Assembly (NCBI GenBank): GCA_033763835.1
Contig: JANRJS010000028.1
Span: 77,074-141,073, forward strand
Direction: 5' to 3'
Origin: JAPKYZ01 sp033763835
Lineage (GTDB): Bacteria > Acidobacteriota > Terriglobia > Bryobacterales > Bryobacteraceae
Length of the DNA: 64,000 nucleotides
Part shown: positions 17,417 to 26,654 of the stretch, piece by piece
Numbering within the stretch: position 1 is the first letter of the stretch
How the letters are laid out: each line of letters starts with the position of its first letter
The notes under the pieces: model-generated
What the model was told of the DNA's origin: nothing
Database searches by the model: none
What the model saw: the letters and a program-made list of their open reading frames with translations, nothing else
Made by a program: the position numbers and the translations under genes

Positions 17417-19954
17417 TTACGGCGTCAGCGTAAGCTGCCGCTCCCGGAAGCCGAACGAGTTTGTGGCTCGGATCGTCACCGCCGTGTTCACGCCCACGGC
17501 CCCCGTATCGATTGGAAATGTCGCCGATAACGATCCGGCTGGCACAGTCACCGTGGTGGGAACCGGCGCGAGCGCGGGGTTTGTCGAGCTCATGGTCACC
17601 ACCGTTCCACCCGGAGGCGCAGGAGCGTTCAGCGTCACCTGCATGGTGACCCGCGTTCCACCTTTCACCGTCGGCGGTCCATAAACGTAAGAAATAATTG
17701 CCGGTTCCAAGCGCGAGACGGCGGTGCGCGAAGTCGCCCCCAGTGTTCCGGTGAACGTGACATTGGTGGTCATCGTTACCGGCAATGTGGTCACGACGAC
17801 GGTCGCTGACCGGGTCCCGGCGGCGATCGTCACACTCGTTGGAACCGGGGCGGCGGCGCTGTTCGAGGATAGAGACACCGTGGTGCCGCCGCCTGGCGCG
17901 TTCGAGGCGAGCGTCACGGTCAGGTTCAATTTTCCTCCCCCCATTTGCGGTGTCGTGACGGATAGGCTTTGCAAACTAGGATCGATCGTCAGGTTCGCCG
18001 TGCGGACCGCCACTAGAGTCGCGGTAATCGTGGCGGTCGTGACCGCTCCGACACCCACGGTCGAAATTGGGAAGCTCGCCGTCAGCGCACCGCCGGGTAC
18101 GGCAACGTTTGGGGGAACGGTAGCGGCGGAGCTATTGCTGGACAACGCCACCGTCATTCCGCCGGCCGGGGCGGCGCCGTTCAGCGTAACTGTTCCGGTG
18201 CTGAGCGCGCCCCCGGTTACGCGATTTGGGTTCAACGTCAGACTAAACAGCGTCGGCGCGGCCACTGTCGCGGAGGCGGTCTTCGACGTACCCGCGTGCA
18301 CGGCGGCGATCGTGAACGGCGTGTTGACCGAAACCGGCGCCGTCGAGATCGGGAACGTCGCCGTACCGCTACCCGCGGGGATGGCGACCGAGGGCGGGAC
18401 GCTCGCCGCCGGAGCCGAACTCGAGAGTGTCACGACAATGCCGCCAGGCGGGGCGTTGGTGTTGAGATACACCGTTCCGGTGAGCGTCCCGCCGCCCACC
18501 ACCGAGTTCGCCGAAATGGTCATCGCACCTAGATATGGCGCGGTGGTGATCGTGTTGGCGAGCGTTTTGCCCGGAATCGTAGCGTTGAGGATCGCGGAAG
18601 TCACGACGGTGGTCGTCAACGTCGAGATCGGGAACGTGACCCCGGTCGCCCCGGCGGGAACGGTCGCCGAAGCCGGAACGGTCGCCACCGCGGGCGACTT
18701 GCTAAGTAGATTTACCGCAATGCCCCCCGGGGGCGCGGGCGCAGCCAAGTTAATGAAGCCGGTGGACGCCGATCCCCCGATAACGCCTTGCGGGTTGACG
18801 ACAAACCAATCCTCCGCTCCCAAAGGAAACGGCGCGCGCCCTCCGGAGAACGGCCGGTAAAGAGGATCGCCGAAATGCGACACCATCCACTTGGTGTGCG
18901 GCGTGTGGCGTAGCGCCGCATCTCCGACGTTCGCGCCGCCGAGCAGGTCGCGAAAGAAGCCGTCGGGGTGTAGCAGACCGTCGAGATAGGGTTCGCTGAT
19001 CGATCCGCTGGTCATTGTGATGCCGCGCAGCATCGCGTTGGCCGACCAGTTTGGGCCGCCGCGGGGGTCGAGCGCCGAAGCGCTATCGAGGTGAAATCCG
19101 ATGGCCCCGGTATTCCAGCTAAACGCGTCGTTGTAGTTATTGAACGAATACCAGCCGGTGTAAACAATCGCTCCATCGCAGCGGGCGGGAGCTGGAGAGG
19201 TGCCGAACTCGGCGTAATTCGAATCCTCGACGACCGTAAATCCGGCCTGCGTCAAAAAACTTGCCGCGCGCGACATATCCCATTCGGCGGTGCTGTAGCT
19301 GGCGTCGGCCTGGGGAGCGATCAGGCCGCCCCGCCGGTCGATGCAGGCGATTCCCGACAAACCCGAGGTTTCTGCCGCGATAGCCTTATCGACCATCCCC
19401 TGCGCGATCGCCGCCGACGGAGCGTCGAGACGAAAGACGGAAAAAATCGTCTTCGCGCCAGGGGCGGCCCGGTGATCGGAAAGGCTCTGGAACGCCTGGT
19501 AGTAGTTGCCCTGCGACTGGATGAATGCCGCATAGGCGTGCGGAGCGTCGGGATACAGGCTCCACGTACCGCCTTGCTCGTCGAACAAATCGCTCATCGC
19601 GGAATCGAGTCCGTAGACACGCCCGTTCACCGAAAGCTTGTACGGCATTTTGTAAGCCATGACGATGTAGAGCGTCTTGGCGCGTCCCACGGCGTCCACG
19701 CAGGCGCGCACCGGATTGCGGACCGTCGCCTCCCAGGTGGGCCGGTCGAGCGCGACGTTCGAAGGAGGCAGTACCGGGCATAAGTTCGCGGCGGGAATCG
19801 CCCGGCGCGTTGCGTAGTAATTGGCGACGGAGGCCGATTCGGCATCGCCCGCGTTGTACACCACAACAACCCGATCTGGGAGCGGCCAAGGCTGAGCGGT
19901 AACAGCCAGCCCGGCGAAAAGGAAGAGGGCGGACGAAAGGCGCATGCCGGTCAC
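17417..19954 (-). CDS. TIGR03790 family secreted protein with five Ig-like repeats
   Basis: An 845-residue exported protein with an N-terminal signal peptide (SSALFLFAGLAVTAQP). Residues about 20-390 form the TIGR03790 domain, recognised by VVVVYNAGDAESASVANYY near the start, then LYIVMAYKMPYKL, GLDSAMSDLFDE, and a late HTKWMVSHFGDPLYRPF. The rest is five beta-rich repeats of about 90 residues with recurring APPGG-xxV-xLSS and TVPAG-xxAxFPI elements. The domain's function is unknown; it is frequent in Acidobacteria and Planctomycetes. A close paralogue lies directly upstream. The repeat region probably acts as a stalk or adhesive surface. Confidence 0.88.
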   Translation of the reverse strand: MTGMRLSSALFLFAGLAVTAQPWPLPDRVVVVYNAGDAESASVANYYATRRAIPAANLCPVLPPSNVALDRPTWEATVRNPVRACVDAVGRAKTLYIVMAYKMPYKLSVNGRVYGLDSAMSDLFDEQGGTWSLYPDAPHAYAAFIQSQGNYYQAFQSLSDHRAAPGAKTIFSVFRLDAPSAAIAQGMVDKAIAAETSGLSGIACIDRRGGLIAPQADASYSTAEWDMSRAASFLTQAGFTVVEDSNYAEFGTSPAPARCDGAIVYTGWYSFNNYNDAFSWNTGAIGFHLDSASALDPRGGPNWSANAMLRGITMTSGSISEPYLDGLLHPDGFFRDLLGGANVGDAALRHTPHTKWMVSHFGDPLYRPFSGGRAPFPLGAEDWFVVNPQGVIGGSASTGFINLAAPAPPGGIAVNLLSKSPAVATVPASATVPAGATGVTFPISTLTTTVVTSAILNATIPGKTLANTITTAPYLGAMTISANSVVGGGTLTGTVYLNTNAPPGGIVVTLSSSAPAASVPPSVAIPAGSGTATFPISTAPVSVNTPFTIAAVHAGTSKTASATVAAPTLFSLTLNPNRVTGGALSTGTVTLNGAAPAGGMTVALSSNSSAATVPPNVAVPGGALTASFPISTVGVGAVTTATITATLVAVRTANLTIDPSLQSLSVTTPQMGGGKLNLTVTLASNAPGGGTTVSLSSNSAAAPVPTSVTIAAGTRSATVVVTTLPVTMTTNVTFTGTLGATSRTAVSRLEPAIISYVYGPPTVKGGTRVTMQVTLNAPAPPGGTVVTMSSTNPALAPVPTTVTVPAGSLSATFPIDTGAVGVNTAVTIRATNSFGFRERQLTLTP

Positions 19955-19984
19955 CTCGCCCTCTAGTTTACGTGCGCGAGCGCG

Positions 19985-22243
19985 CTAGGGACGCAGGGTC
20001 AAGGCTCGTTCCTTGAAGTTCGCCGCGCAACTCGCCCGGATCGTCGCTGTGGCTTGCGAGGATACCCGATACGTCGTAACGGTGAAGTTGGCCGAAGCGA
20101 CTCCGGCCGGGATGGTGATGGTAGCCGGAACGCCGGCCATCGTGGGCTGGCTCGACGAGAGCGCGATTGTCGCGCCACCGGGTGGCGCGGGAGCGTTTAG
20201 CGTCACGGTCCAAGTAACCGGGTTGCCGCTCTTGACCGACGAGAGCCCGGTAAGGGAAGCGAGGATCGCGGATTCCACGCGCGACACAGCCGTTCGCGTG
20301 GCCATGCCGAGGGTGGCGGTAAGCGTCACGTTAACCGGAGCGGAGACGGCGGTAGTGGTGATGGTCAGGGTCGCGGATTTCGCTCCGCCCAGGACGGTAA
20401 TGGTTGCCGGTACCGGAACCACGGCGGGGTGTGTCGAAGACAGCGCCACCACCATACCCCCTAACGGCGCGGATTCGGCGAGTGTGACCGTCAGGCTTAG
20501 CTTGGTACCACCCATGAGCGGTGTGGTCACGCTGAGTCCGGATAATCCCGGCGCGGTGAGCGTAAGCGTCCCGGAACGAGACGCCCCTCCGTAACTGGCC
20601 GTCAAAGTGACCGTCGTGTCGGCGGCGACGGTGGAAGTCGCAAGATTGAATTGCAGTGCCGAACTCCCCGCCGGAATCGTGATCGACGGCGGAACCGGAA
20701 CGGAGGAACTGGAACTCGAGAGCGTCACGGTAATTCCCCCCGAGGGCGCGGGTCCGTATAGCGATACCGTGGCGGAGACGGACGATCCGCCCACCGGCGC
20801 GGCGTCGGAGACGGTAATCGCACGCAACCAGGGCAGTGTGGTGATCGTGTTTTCGAGCTTCTTGTTGCCTGGCAGCGTCGCTATAAATACGGAGCGGTTG
20901 GCGTCGGCCGTGGCGGTGGTCGCGATCGGAAAGGTCGCCGAAATCGATCCCGCCGGGACGAAAACGGAAGCGGGCACTGTGGCTACCGACGGAGTTCTGC
21001 TTTCAAGAGGAACGGTCAATCCTCCGCTGGGCGCGGGGATGGCAAGGTTGATGCGCCCGCTTGCCGGGAGACCGCCGACGATCTCCGGCGGGTCGAGCCG
21101 GAACCAGTCTTCGGCCGCCAGCGGGAACGGCGATTTTCCGCCGGGAAACGGCCGGTAGAGCGGGTCGCCAAAATGGGAAATCATCCATTTGGTGTGCAGG
21201 GTGTTTCGGAACGCGGCGTCGGCGGCGTTCGCTCCGCTTAAGATGTCCCGAAAGAAGCCATCGACGTTGGTAAGCCCTTCCAGGTACGGTTCGCTCACGG
21301 CGCCGCTGGTCATGGTGACGCCGCGGGAGAGCGAATTCGAGGTCCAATTGGTGCCCCCGCGCGGGTCTAGCGCCGATCCGCTATCCAAGTGGAACGCCAT
21401 CGATCCGTTGTTCCACGTGTATACGTCGTTGTAATTGTTGTACGAATACCAGCCCGCGTAGAACGCCGCGCCGTCGCACCGCAAGGGAGCGGGCGACGTG
21501 CCAATTTCCGCGAAGTAGGCGTCCTCGATCAAGGGGAACCCGGCGAGCTCGATAAAGTCTCCGGCTTTCGAAAGGTTCCACTCGCCCGCACCGTTGCCCG
21601 AATCCGGCTGATATCCGATCAATCCGCTGCGGCGGTCGATGCAAGCCGTTCCGGTGAGCCCAGACGACTCCGCGGCGATCGCTTTATCCACCAAGCCTTT
21701 CGAGATCGCCGCTGAGGGACCGTCGAGGCGGAAAACCGGATAGATTGCGTGCGCGCCGGCGCTTACCCGGTAATCGGCCAACGATCGCAAAGGCGGATAG
21801 TAGTTGCCTTGCGATTGCGCCAATGCCGCGTAGCTGTGAGGCGGACTCGGCAAGGCATCCCAATAACTGCCATCCTCGTCGTAAAGATCGGATAGCGCGG
21901 AATCGAGACTGAAGGGCCGCCCATTCGCCATGAGCCGGAACGGCGTGTTGTACGTCATGACGATGTACAAGATTTTCGACTTGCCCACGGCGTTAATGCA
22001 CGCCCGGACCTTGTCGCGAATGACGGTCTCGTAGTTCCCCCGGTCGAGGACAATCGCGGATCCCGGCGTCACCGGGCACAAGTTAGCCGAAGGAATTCCA
22101 CGGCGGGAAATGTAGTGGCTAGCGACGGAGACCGAATCCGCGTCTCCGCTGTTATAGACCACCAAAACCCGGTCCTTAAGAGGCCAGGACTGCGCTGACA
22201 GCGCACCCGCGGCAAGCATTGGGAGGAGGAAGCGACAGATCAT
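19985..22243 (-). CDS. TIGR03790 family secreted protein with four Ig-like repeats
   Basis: A 752-residue paralogue of the next gene downstream. It has a signal peptide (FLLPMLAAGALSAQSWPLK) and a TIGR03790 domain from RVLVVYNSGDADSVSVASHY to about residue 390, with LYIVMTYNTPFRL, SLDSALSDLYDEDG and HTKWMISHFGDPLYRPF. Four C-terminal beta repeats follow, with the same APSGG/APPGG and IPAG motifs. The 93-residue length difference from its neighbour equals one repeat. It starts 125 bases from a divergent Oar-like receptor, so the two may share a regulatory region. Biochemical role unknown. Confidence 0.88.
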   Translation of the reverse strand: MICRFLLPMLAAGALSAQSWPLKDRVLVVYNSGDADSVSVASHYISRRGIPSANLCPVTPGSAIVLDRGNYETVIRDKVRACINAVGKSKILYIVMTYNTPFRLMANGRPFSLDSALSDLYDEDGSYWDALPSPPHSYAALAQSQGNYYPPLRSLADYRVSAGAHAIYPVFRLDGPSAAISKGLVDKAIAAESSGLTGTACIDRRSGLIGYQPDSGNGAGEWNLSKAGDFIELAGFPLIEDAYFAEIGTSPAPLRCDGAAFYAGWYSYNNYNDVYTWNNGSMAFHLDSGSALDPRGGTNWTSNSLSRGVTMTSGAVSEPYLEGLTNVDGFFRDILSGANAADAAFRNTLHTKWMISHFGDPLYRPFPGGKSPFPLAAEDWFRLDPPEIVGGLPASGRINLAIPAPSGGLTVPLESRTPSVATVPASVFVPAGSISATFPIATTATADANRSVFIATLPGNKKLENTITTLPWLRAITVSDAAPVGGSSVSATVSLYGPAPSGGITVTLSSSSSSVPVPPSITIPAGSSALQFNLATSTVAADTTVTLTASYGGASRSGTLTLTAPGLSGLSVTTPLMGGTKLSLTVTLAESAPLGGMVVALSSTHPAVVPVPATITVLGGAKSATLTITTTAVSAPVNVTLTATLGMATRTAVSRVESAILASLTGLSSVKSGNPVTWTVTLNAPAPPGGATIALSSSQPTMAGVPATITIPAGVASANFTVTTYRVSSQATATIRASCAANFKERALTLRP

Positions 22244-22368
22244 GCTGGAGAGTTTTTGTTTATGTTCGGTTTACACGTGTTAATCGTCAGGGGACGCAAA
22301 CCCCGGACTCAGAGTTGTAGACGGAATGTAAGGCCACTGACATATCGGCGCGCTAGGCTGACCCTTGA

Positions 22369-25300
22369 ATGGCCTTACCAAGAAAACTAGTCGCCCTAAG
22401 CGTGTTCGCCTTCACACTAGAAGCGCAAACCGACTCCGCATCGCTTCGCGTTTTGGTCACAGATTCTTCCGAAGCCGCGCTTTCCGGCGCAAAAGTGACT
22501 TTACTCAACACGGGTACCGGTACCCAGATGGATGGGGTTACCAGTACCGACGGTTATGCAGTTTTCAGCCCGATTTTGCGCGGCGCTTACTCGCTCACCG
22601 CCTCACAGCAAGGTTTCAAAAGCGTCAAGTTGAACGAGATTCGGATCAACGTCGATGAACGGCGCTTAATCCGTGTGGTTCTCGACGTCGCGGCGGTCAG
22701 CGAAACAGTCGAAGTTACCGACAAAATCGTCACCACCCAGACGGAGCAGGCGTCGCTCGGCCAAGTGATCAGCGGACGCACGGCGGTGGAATTGCCGCTT
22801 GCCGGACGGCGCTACACGGAACTCGCGCTGCTGACGCCGGGCGTCGCCAACGCGAATTTGAATCCCGTAACGCGCGGTCCCGGCTGGTTCGTTTCGAACG
22901 GCAACTATCACACGCAGAACAACTTTCTGCTCGACGGCGTGGACAACAACCAGGGCACCCAGAACGCGCAGTCGCTAAGCGCGCAGGTGGTGCAACCTTC
23001 ACCCGATTCGATCGCCGAGTTTAAGGTGCAAACCAATAGCTACTCCGCGGAGTTTGGACGTTCGGCGGGCGGCGTGGTGAACGTTTCGATCAAGAGCGGA
23101 ACCAACGAAGTGCATGGATCGGGCTGGTACTTCAACCGCGATGCGGCGCTCGCCGCCCGTGGCTGGTCGAACAACCTGAACAACCTGCCGAAAGCGAACC
23201 TCGGCTGGCACCAATACGGCGGAACGCTCGGCGGTCCGATCCAAAAGAACAAGTTATTCGCGTTCGGCGCTTATGAAGGATTTCGCCAAAGTTTCGCCGA
23301 TACTTTCCTCGTTACGGTTCCGACGGCGGCGCAACGCATCGGAAATTTCGGCGCGATCGCGATTCTCGATCCGAGCAACAACCAACCCTTCGCCAACAAT
23401 TCGATCCCGACTTCGCGCTTCGACGCGCTGGGCAAGAAAGTCGTCGACCTTTACCCGGAGGCCAACCAACCGGGACGCGTGCAGAACGGCCGCCCGGTGG
23501 ACAACTTCGCCGCTCTCCGCGACGGTAAAGAGGACACCCATAAGTTCGACACGCGCGGCGATTACTACCTAAGCGAGAAAGACCAATTCATGGTCCGCTT
23601 CAGCTACCTGCGCCAGAAGTTCAATCGCGACGCGCTTTTCCCCGGCTTAGCCGACGGCGAAGGCAACCAAGGATCGCAATTCAACAACAACCAGAGTCTG
23701 GCGACGACGTGGACCCGGATTATCAACCCCACGGTCGTGAACACTTTCCGCTATGGGTTCAACCGCACCTTCGCCGAGTTCGCCCACGCCTCGGCCAATC
23801 TCGAAAAGGCCGACGCGTTCGGTTTCCGCGGCTTCCCGCCGGAAATGTTGCAAGTGGGCGGCATTCCGCTGATCAACGTCACCAATTACCGGCAACTCGG
23901 TACCCGCAACTTCCGGCCGCAATTCCAGCGCCCTTACCTGAATCAGTTCGTGGACGCCGTTTCGATTCAAGCGGGCAAGCATTTCATCCGCACCGGCTTC
24001 GAACTTCGATTGAAAGACAACACCTTTGTCGATGTGACCCGGCGCTCGCCCGCGTATAGCTTCCAAGGCCGGTACACCCAAGACGGCATCGCCGACCTGC
24101 TGCTCGGCTTGCCGGAAAACGTCCAGTTGAACACGGTGCCGGAGGTACAGCAGCTTCAGCAGGCGCTAAGCTTCTTCGTGCAGGACGACTTCAAGGTATC
24201 GCCCACGCTGACTTTGAATCTCGGTCTCCGCTACGAGTACACAACGCCGTTCTACGGCAACGGGACCAACGTCAACATCAACTTCAATCCGCAAACTCAG
24301 GGCCTGTTAATCGCCGGGCGCGACGGCAACGACAAGTATTTGACGACGCCCGACCGGAACAACTTCGGTCCGCGCCTCGGCGTCGCCTGGCAACTCGTAC
24401 CGGAGAAAGTCGTCGTGCGCGCCGGTTACGGGATCTTCTACAACACCGAAGATATCTTCGGGTCGGAAGCCAACCTACCGCTCAATCCGCCGCAGCTCGT
24501 GCAAGCGACGCTGATCCGGGTGGGCACGGGTCCCGCGCCGATTCGCATTTCCGATCCGATTCCTTCGGGTGTGTTGAGCAACTACGATTCGCGCTTGGTC
24601 GCGCTGCGAACTCGCGAAGCCGAGCAGCGCAGCGGCCTGATCCAGCAGTGGAACATCGCCACGCAATTCCAAGTGACTCGCGCCAGCACCTTCGAGGTCG
24701 CCTACGTGGGCAATAACGGGCGCAACCTGTTCGGCTTGTACCAGCGCAACCAGACGCCGTTTGGTGTGGATGGCTCGGTGGCGGCGAACCGTCCGTTCCC
24801 CTTGTGGCAGGGAATCCAAACGGGAGCTTCGCGCGCGCGGAGCAAGTTCAACTCCTTCCAGACTAAGTTCGAGCACAACTTTTCGAACGGCCTCTACACG
24901 CTGGCCGCCTACACCTGGGCGAGCGCGCTCGATCAGGCGGGCGCCTGGGACTCGAGTTCGTCGCCGCAGTATCTGGACAACTTCGACGCGGAGTGGGCGC
25001 GCATGTCGCAAACTCCGAACCATCGCTACACGACGGCGGTGGTTTACGAACTGCCGTTCGGCCGCGGGAAGAAGTTTGGCTCCGGCTGGGGACGCGGTAC
25101 GGAACTCGCGTTAGGCGGATGGCAGGTTTCGACGATCGTCAGTTGGCGCTCCGGGCTGCCTATCAACGTGGGTCTGAATGGCAATGGCATCAATCCGGCC
25201 ACCGGCCAAAGCTACCGGTTCTTCGACCGTAACGGCGGCGGATTACGGCCGGACCGCATCGGGGAAGCGAACACCGGCATCGACCCCAAGACGGATCGGT

Positions 25301-25590
25301 TCCGATTCCTCGACCCGGCGGCCTATCGCGTGCAAACGGTAAATACGGCGGGGAACGCGGCGCGCAACTCGGCCTACGGTCCACGCCAATTCAACACCGA
25401 TATCTCGTTCGTAAAGCGGTTGAACTTTACCGACCGCCAACGGATGGACTTCCGTGTCGAGGGCTTCAATGTGTTCAACACGGTGAACTTATCGAATCCG
25501 GCGACGACGTTCGGCAACACAAACTTCGGCGTGATCAATGGCGCGGGCGACCCGCGCATCATGCAACTCGCGATCCGGTATCAGTTCTAG
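22369..25590 (+). CDS. Oar-like TonB-dependent receptor with carboxypeptidase-regulatory-like domain
   Basis: A 1073-residue outer-membrane protein. The signal peptide is followed by a CarboxypepD_reg-like domain (about 25-105; VTDSSEAALSGAKVTLLNT, TDGYAVFSPILRGAYSLTA). A plug domain comes next (VELPLAGRRYTELALLTPG, NNFLLDGVDNNQGTQ, YSAEFGRSAGGVVNV), then a long beta-barrel ending AIRYQF with the usual terminal Phe. Oar-like receptors are expanded in Acidobacteria and are thought to import or bind large substrates; the ligand here is unknown. It is divergent from the TIGR03790 pair and convergent with anmK, the two stop codons overlapping in CTAG. Confidence 0.93.
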   Translation: MALPRKLVALSVFAFTLEAQTDSASLRVLVTDSSEAALSGAKVTLLNTGTGTQMDGVTSTDGYAVFSPILRGAYSLTASQQGFKSVKLNEIRINVDERRLIRVVLDVAAVSETVEVTDKIVTTQTEQASLGQVISGRTAVELPLAGRRYTELALLTPGVANANLNPVTRGPGWFVSNGNYHTQNNFLLDGVDNNQGTQNAQSLSAQVVQPSPDSIAEFKVQTNSYSAEFGRSAGGVVNVSIKSGTNEVHGSGWYFNRDAALAARGWSNNLNNLPKANLGWHQYGGTLGGPIQKNKLFAFGAYEGFRQSFADTFLVTVPTAAQRIGNFGAIAILDPSNNQPFANNSIPTSRFDALGKKVVDLYPEANQPGRVQNGRPVDNFAALRDGKEDTHKFDTRGDYYLSEKDQFMVRFSYLRQKFNRDALFPGLADGEGNQGSQFNNNQSLATTWTRIINPTVVNTFRYGFNRTFAEFAHASANLEKADAFGFRGFPPEMLQVGGIPLINVTNYRQLGTRNFRPQFQRPYLNQFVDAVSIQAGKHFIRTGFELRLKDNTFVDVTRRSPAYSFQGRYTQDGIADLLLGLPENVQLNTVPEVQQLQQALSFFVQDDFKVSPTLTLNLGLRYEYTTPFYGNGTNVNINFNPQTQGLLIAGRDGNDKYLTTPDRNNFGPRLGVAWQLVPEKVVVRAGYGIFYNTEDIFGSEANLPLNPPQLVQATLIRVGTGPAPIRISDPIPSGVLSNYDSRLVALRTREAEQRSGLIQQWNIATQFQVTRASTFEVAYVGNNGRNLFGLYQRNQTPFGVDGSVAANRPFPLWQGIQTGASRARSKFNSFQTKFEHNFSNGLYTLAAYTWASALDQAGAWDSSSSPQYLDNFDAEWARMSQTPNHRYTTAVVYELPFGRGKKFGSGWGRGTELALGGWQVSTIVSWRSGLPINVGLNGNGINPATGQSYRFFDRNGGGLRPDRIGEANTGIDPKTDRFRFLDPAAYRVQTVNTAGNAARNSAYGPRQFNTDISFVKRLNFTDRQRMDFRVEGFNVFNTVNLSNPATTFGNTNFGVINGAGDPRIMQLAIRYQF

Positions 25591-26654
25591 TAACTGAGTT
25601 TTCCCAAGATCGCGGCTTTCCGAGCGCCGGTCGCCGAAGGAACGTTCGACGGCCGGCGCTTCCACGTTTCATAGGCCATCACCGCGAAAGCGACGGCTTC
25701 TTTCGCGTCGCTCGAAACTCCGAATTCGTCGATCGTGCGGATGCGGACGCCGGGCAGGTAGGCAGAAAGATACGCCATCAATTGCGGATTGTGGACACCG
25801 CCGCCCGAGGCGATTAGTTCCTGGACGGGCATACGAGGTTTGACGAATCGATCGATGCTTTGGGCGATCGTCACCGCGCTAAAGGCCGTAAGCGTCGCGA
25901 CGGTATCCACCGAGACGGGTAGCCGATCGAGAAACTCCGCTCCGTATTGCTCGCGCCCGCAACTCTTGGGTGGCTTCCTCTTAAAGTACGGATCGCGGAG
26001 CAGTCGCGCGAGTAGCTCAGCGTCCACCTTGCCGCTAACGGCGATCTTTCCACCCCTATCGAACTTACTCCGGCCTTTCGTCAATCGCGACACCATGCCG
26101 TCGATCGCCATGTTTGCCGGGCCTGTGTCGAATGCGGTCACGCGATCGAGCGCCGCACCGGGTGGGATGGCTGTGACGTTAGCGATGCCGCCGAGGTTGA
26201 GCGCCACGCGCCCCAAAGAACGGTGGCGCAACAGACGGTAATCGAGAAACGGAACCAATGGCGCGCCTTCTCCGCCTGCGGCGATGTCGGCGGTCCGGAA
26301 ATCGCTTACAACCGGAACGCCTAACTCTCGCGCGAGGACGTTACCGTCGCCGATCTGGAGCGTCGCGCGCCGCCCCTCGTGATAGATCGTCTGTCCGTGG
26401 CAGCCGACTAATTCGGCCAGGCCGGAAAGTTTGCGGGCGGCCCGGGCGTAGTAAACCGGCAGTTCGAAATGAAGGCGGGCGATGTCGCGCGGGTGGCACT
26501 CGCGATTCGACACAGCCAACAGGCGCTCGCGCAACTTAGCCGGATAAGGGTCGGATTGGAAATCGAGTAACTCGCATTTAGTGTTTGTAATTTCCACCAG
26601 CGCCGCATCGACGCCGTCGAGCGACGTACCCGACATAATGCCCACGACCTTCAT
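25587..26654 (-). CDS. anmK: Anhydro-N-acetylmuramic acid kinase
   Basis: A 355-residue ASKHA-fold kinase that phosphorylates and opens 1,6-anhydroMurNAc during peptidoglycan recycling in the cytoplasm. The N-terminal MKVVGIMSGTSLDGVDAALV is the AnmK signature. Further blocks are VGCHGQTIYHEG, VVSDFRTADIAAGGEGAPLVPFLDYRL, LNLGGIANVT, TAFDTGPANMAIDG, and ELIASGGGVHN near the end. It overlaps the upstream mutS by four bases (ATGA), so the two are translationally coupled. It converges with the receptor gene, with overlapping stop codons. Confidence 0.96.
   Translation of the reverse strand: MKVVGIMSGTSLDGVDAALVEITNTKCELLDFQSDPYPAKLRERLLAVSNRECHPRDIARLHFELPVYYARAARKLSGLAELVGCHGQTIYHEGRRATLQIGDGNVLARELGVPVVSDFRTADIAAGGEGAPLVPFLDYRLLRHRSLGRVALNLGGIANVTAIPPGAALDRVTAFDTGPANMAIDGMVSRLTKGRSKFDRGGKIAVSGKVDAELLARLLRDPYFKRKPPKSCGREQYGAEFLDRLPVSVDTVATLTAFSAVTIAQSIDRFVKPRMPVQELIASGGGVHNPQLMAYLSAYLPGVRIRTIDEFGVSSDAKEAVAFAVMAYETWKRRPSNVPSATGARKAAILGKLSY

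Noticed and set aside
17724..18860. Plus-strand frame antisense to the TIGR03790 repeats
   Set aside because: Its Val/Thr/Gly pattern mirrors the repeat codons on the other strand; no independent support.
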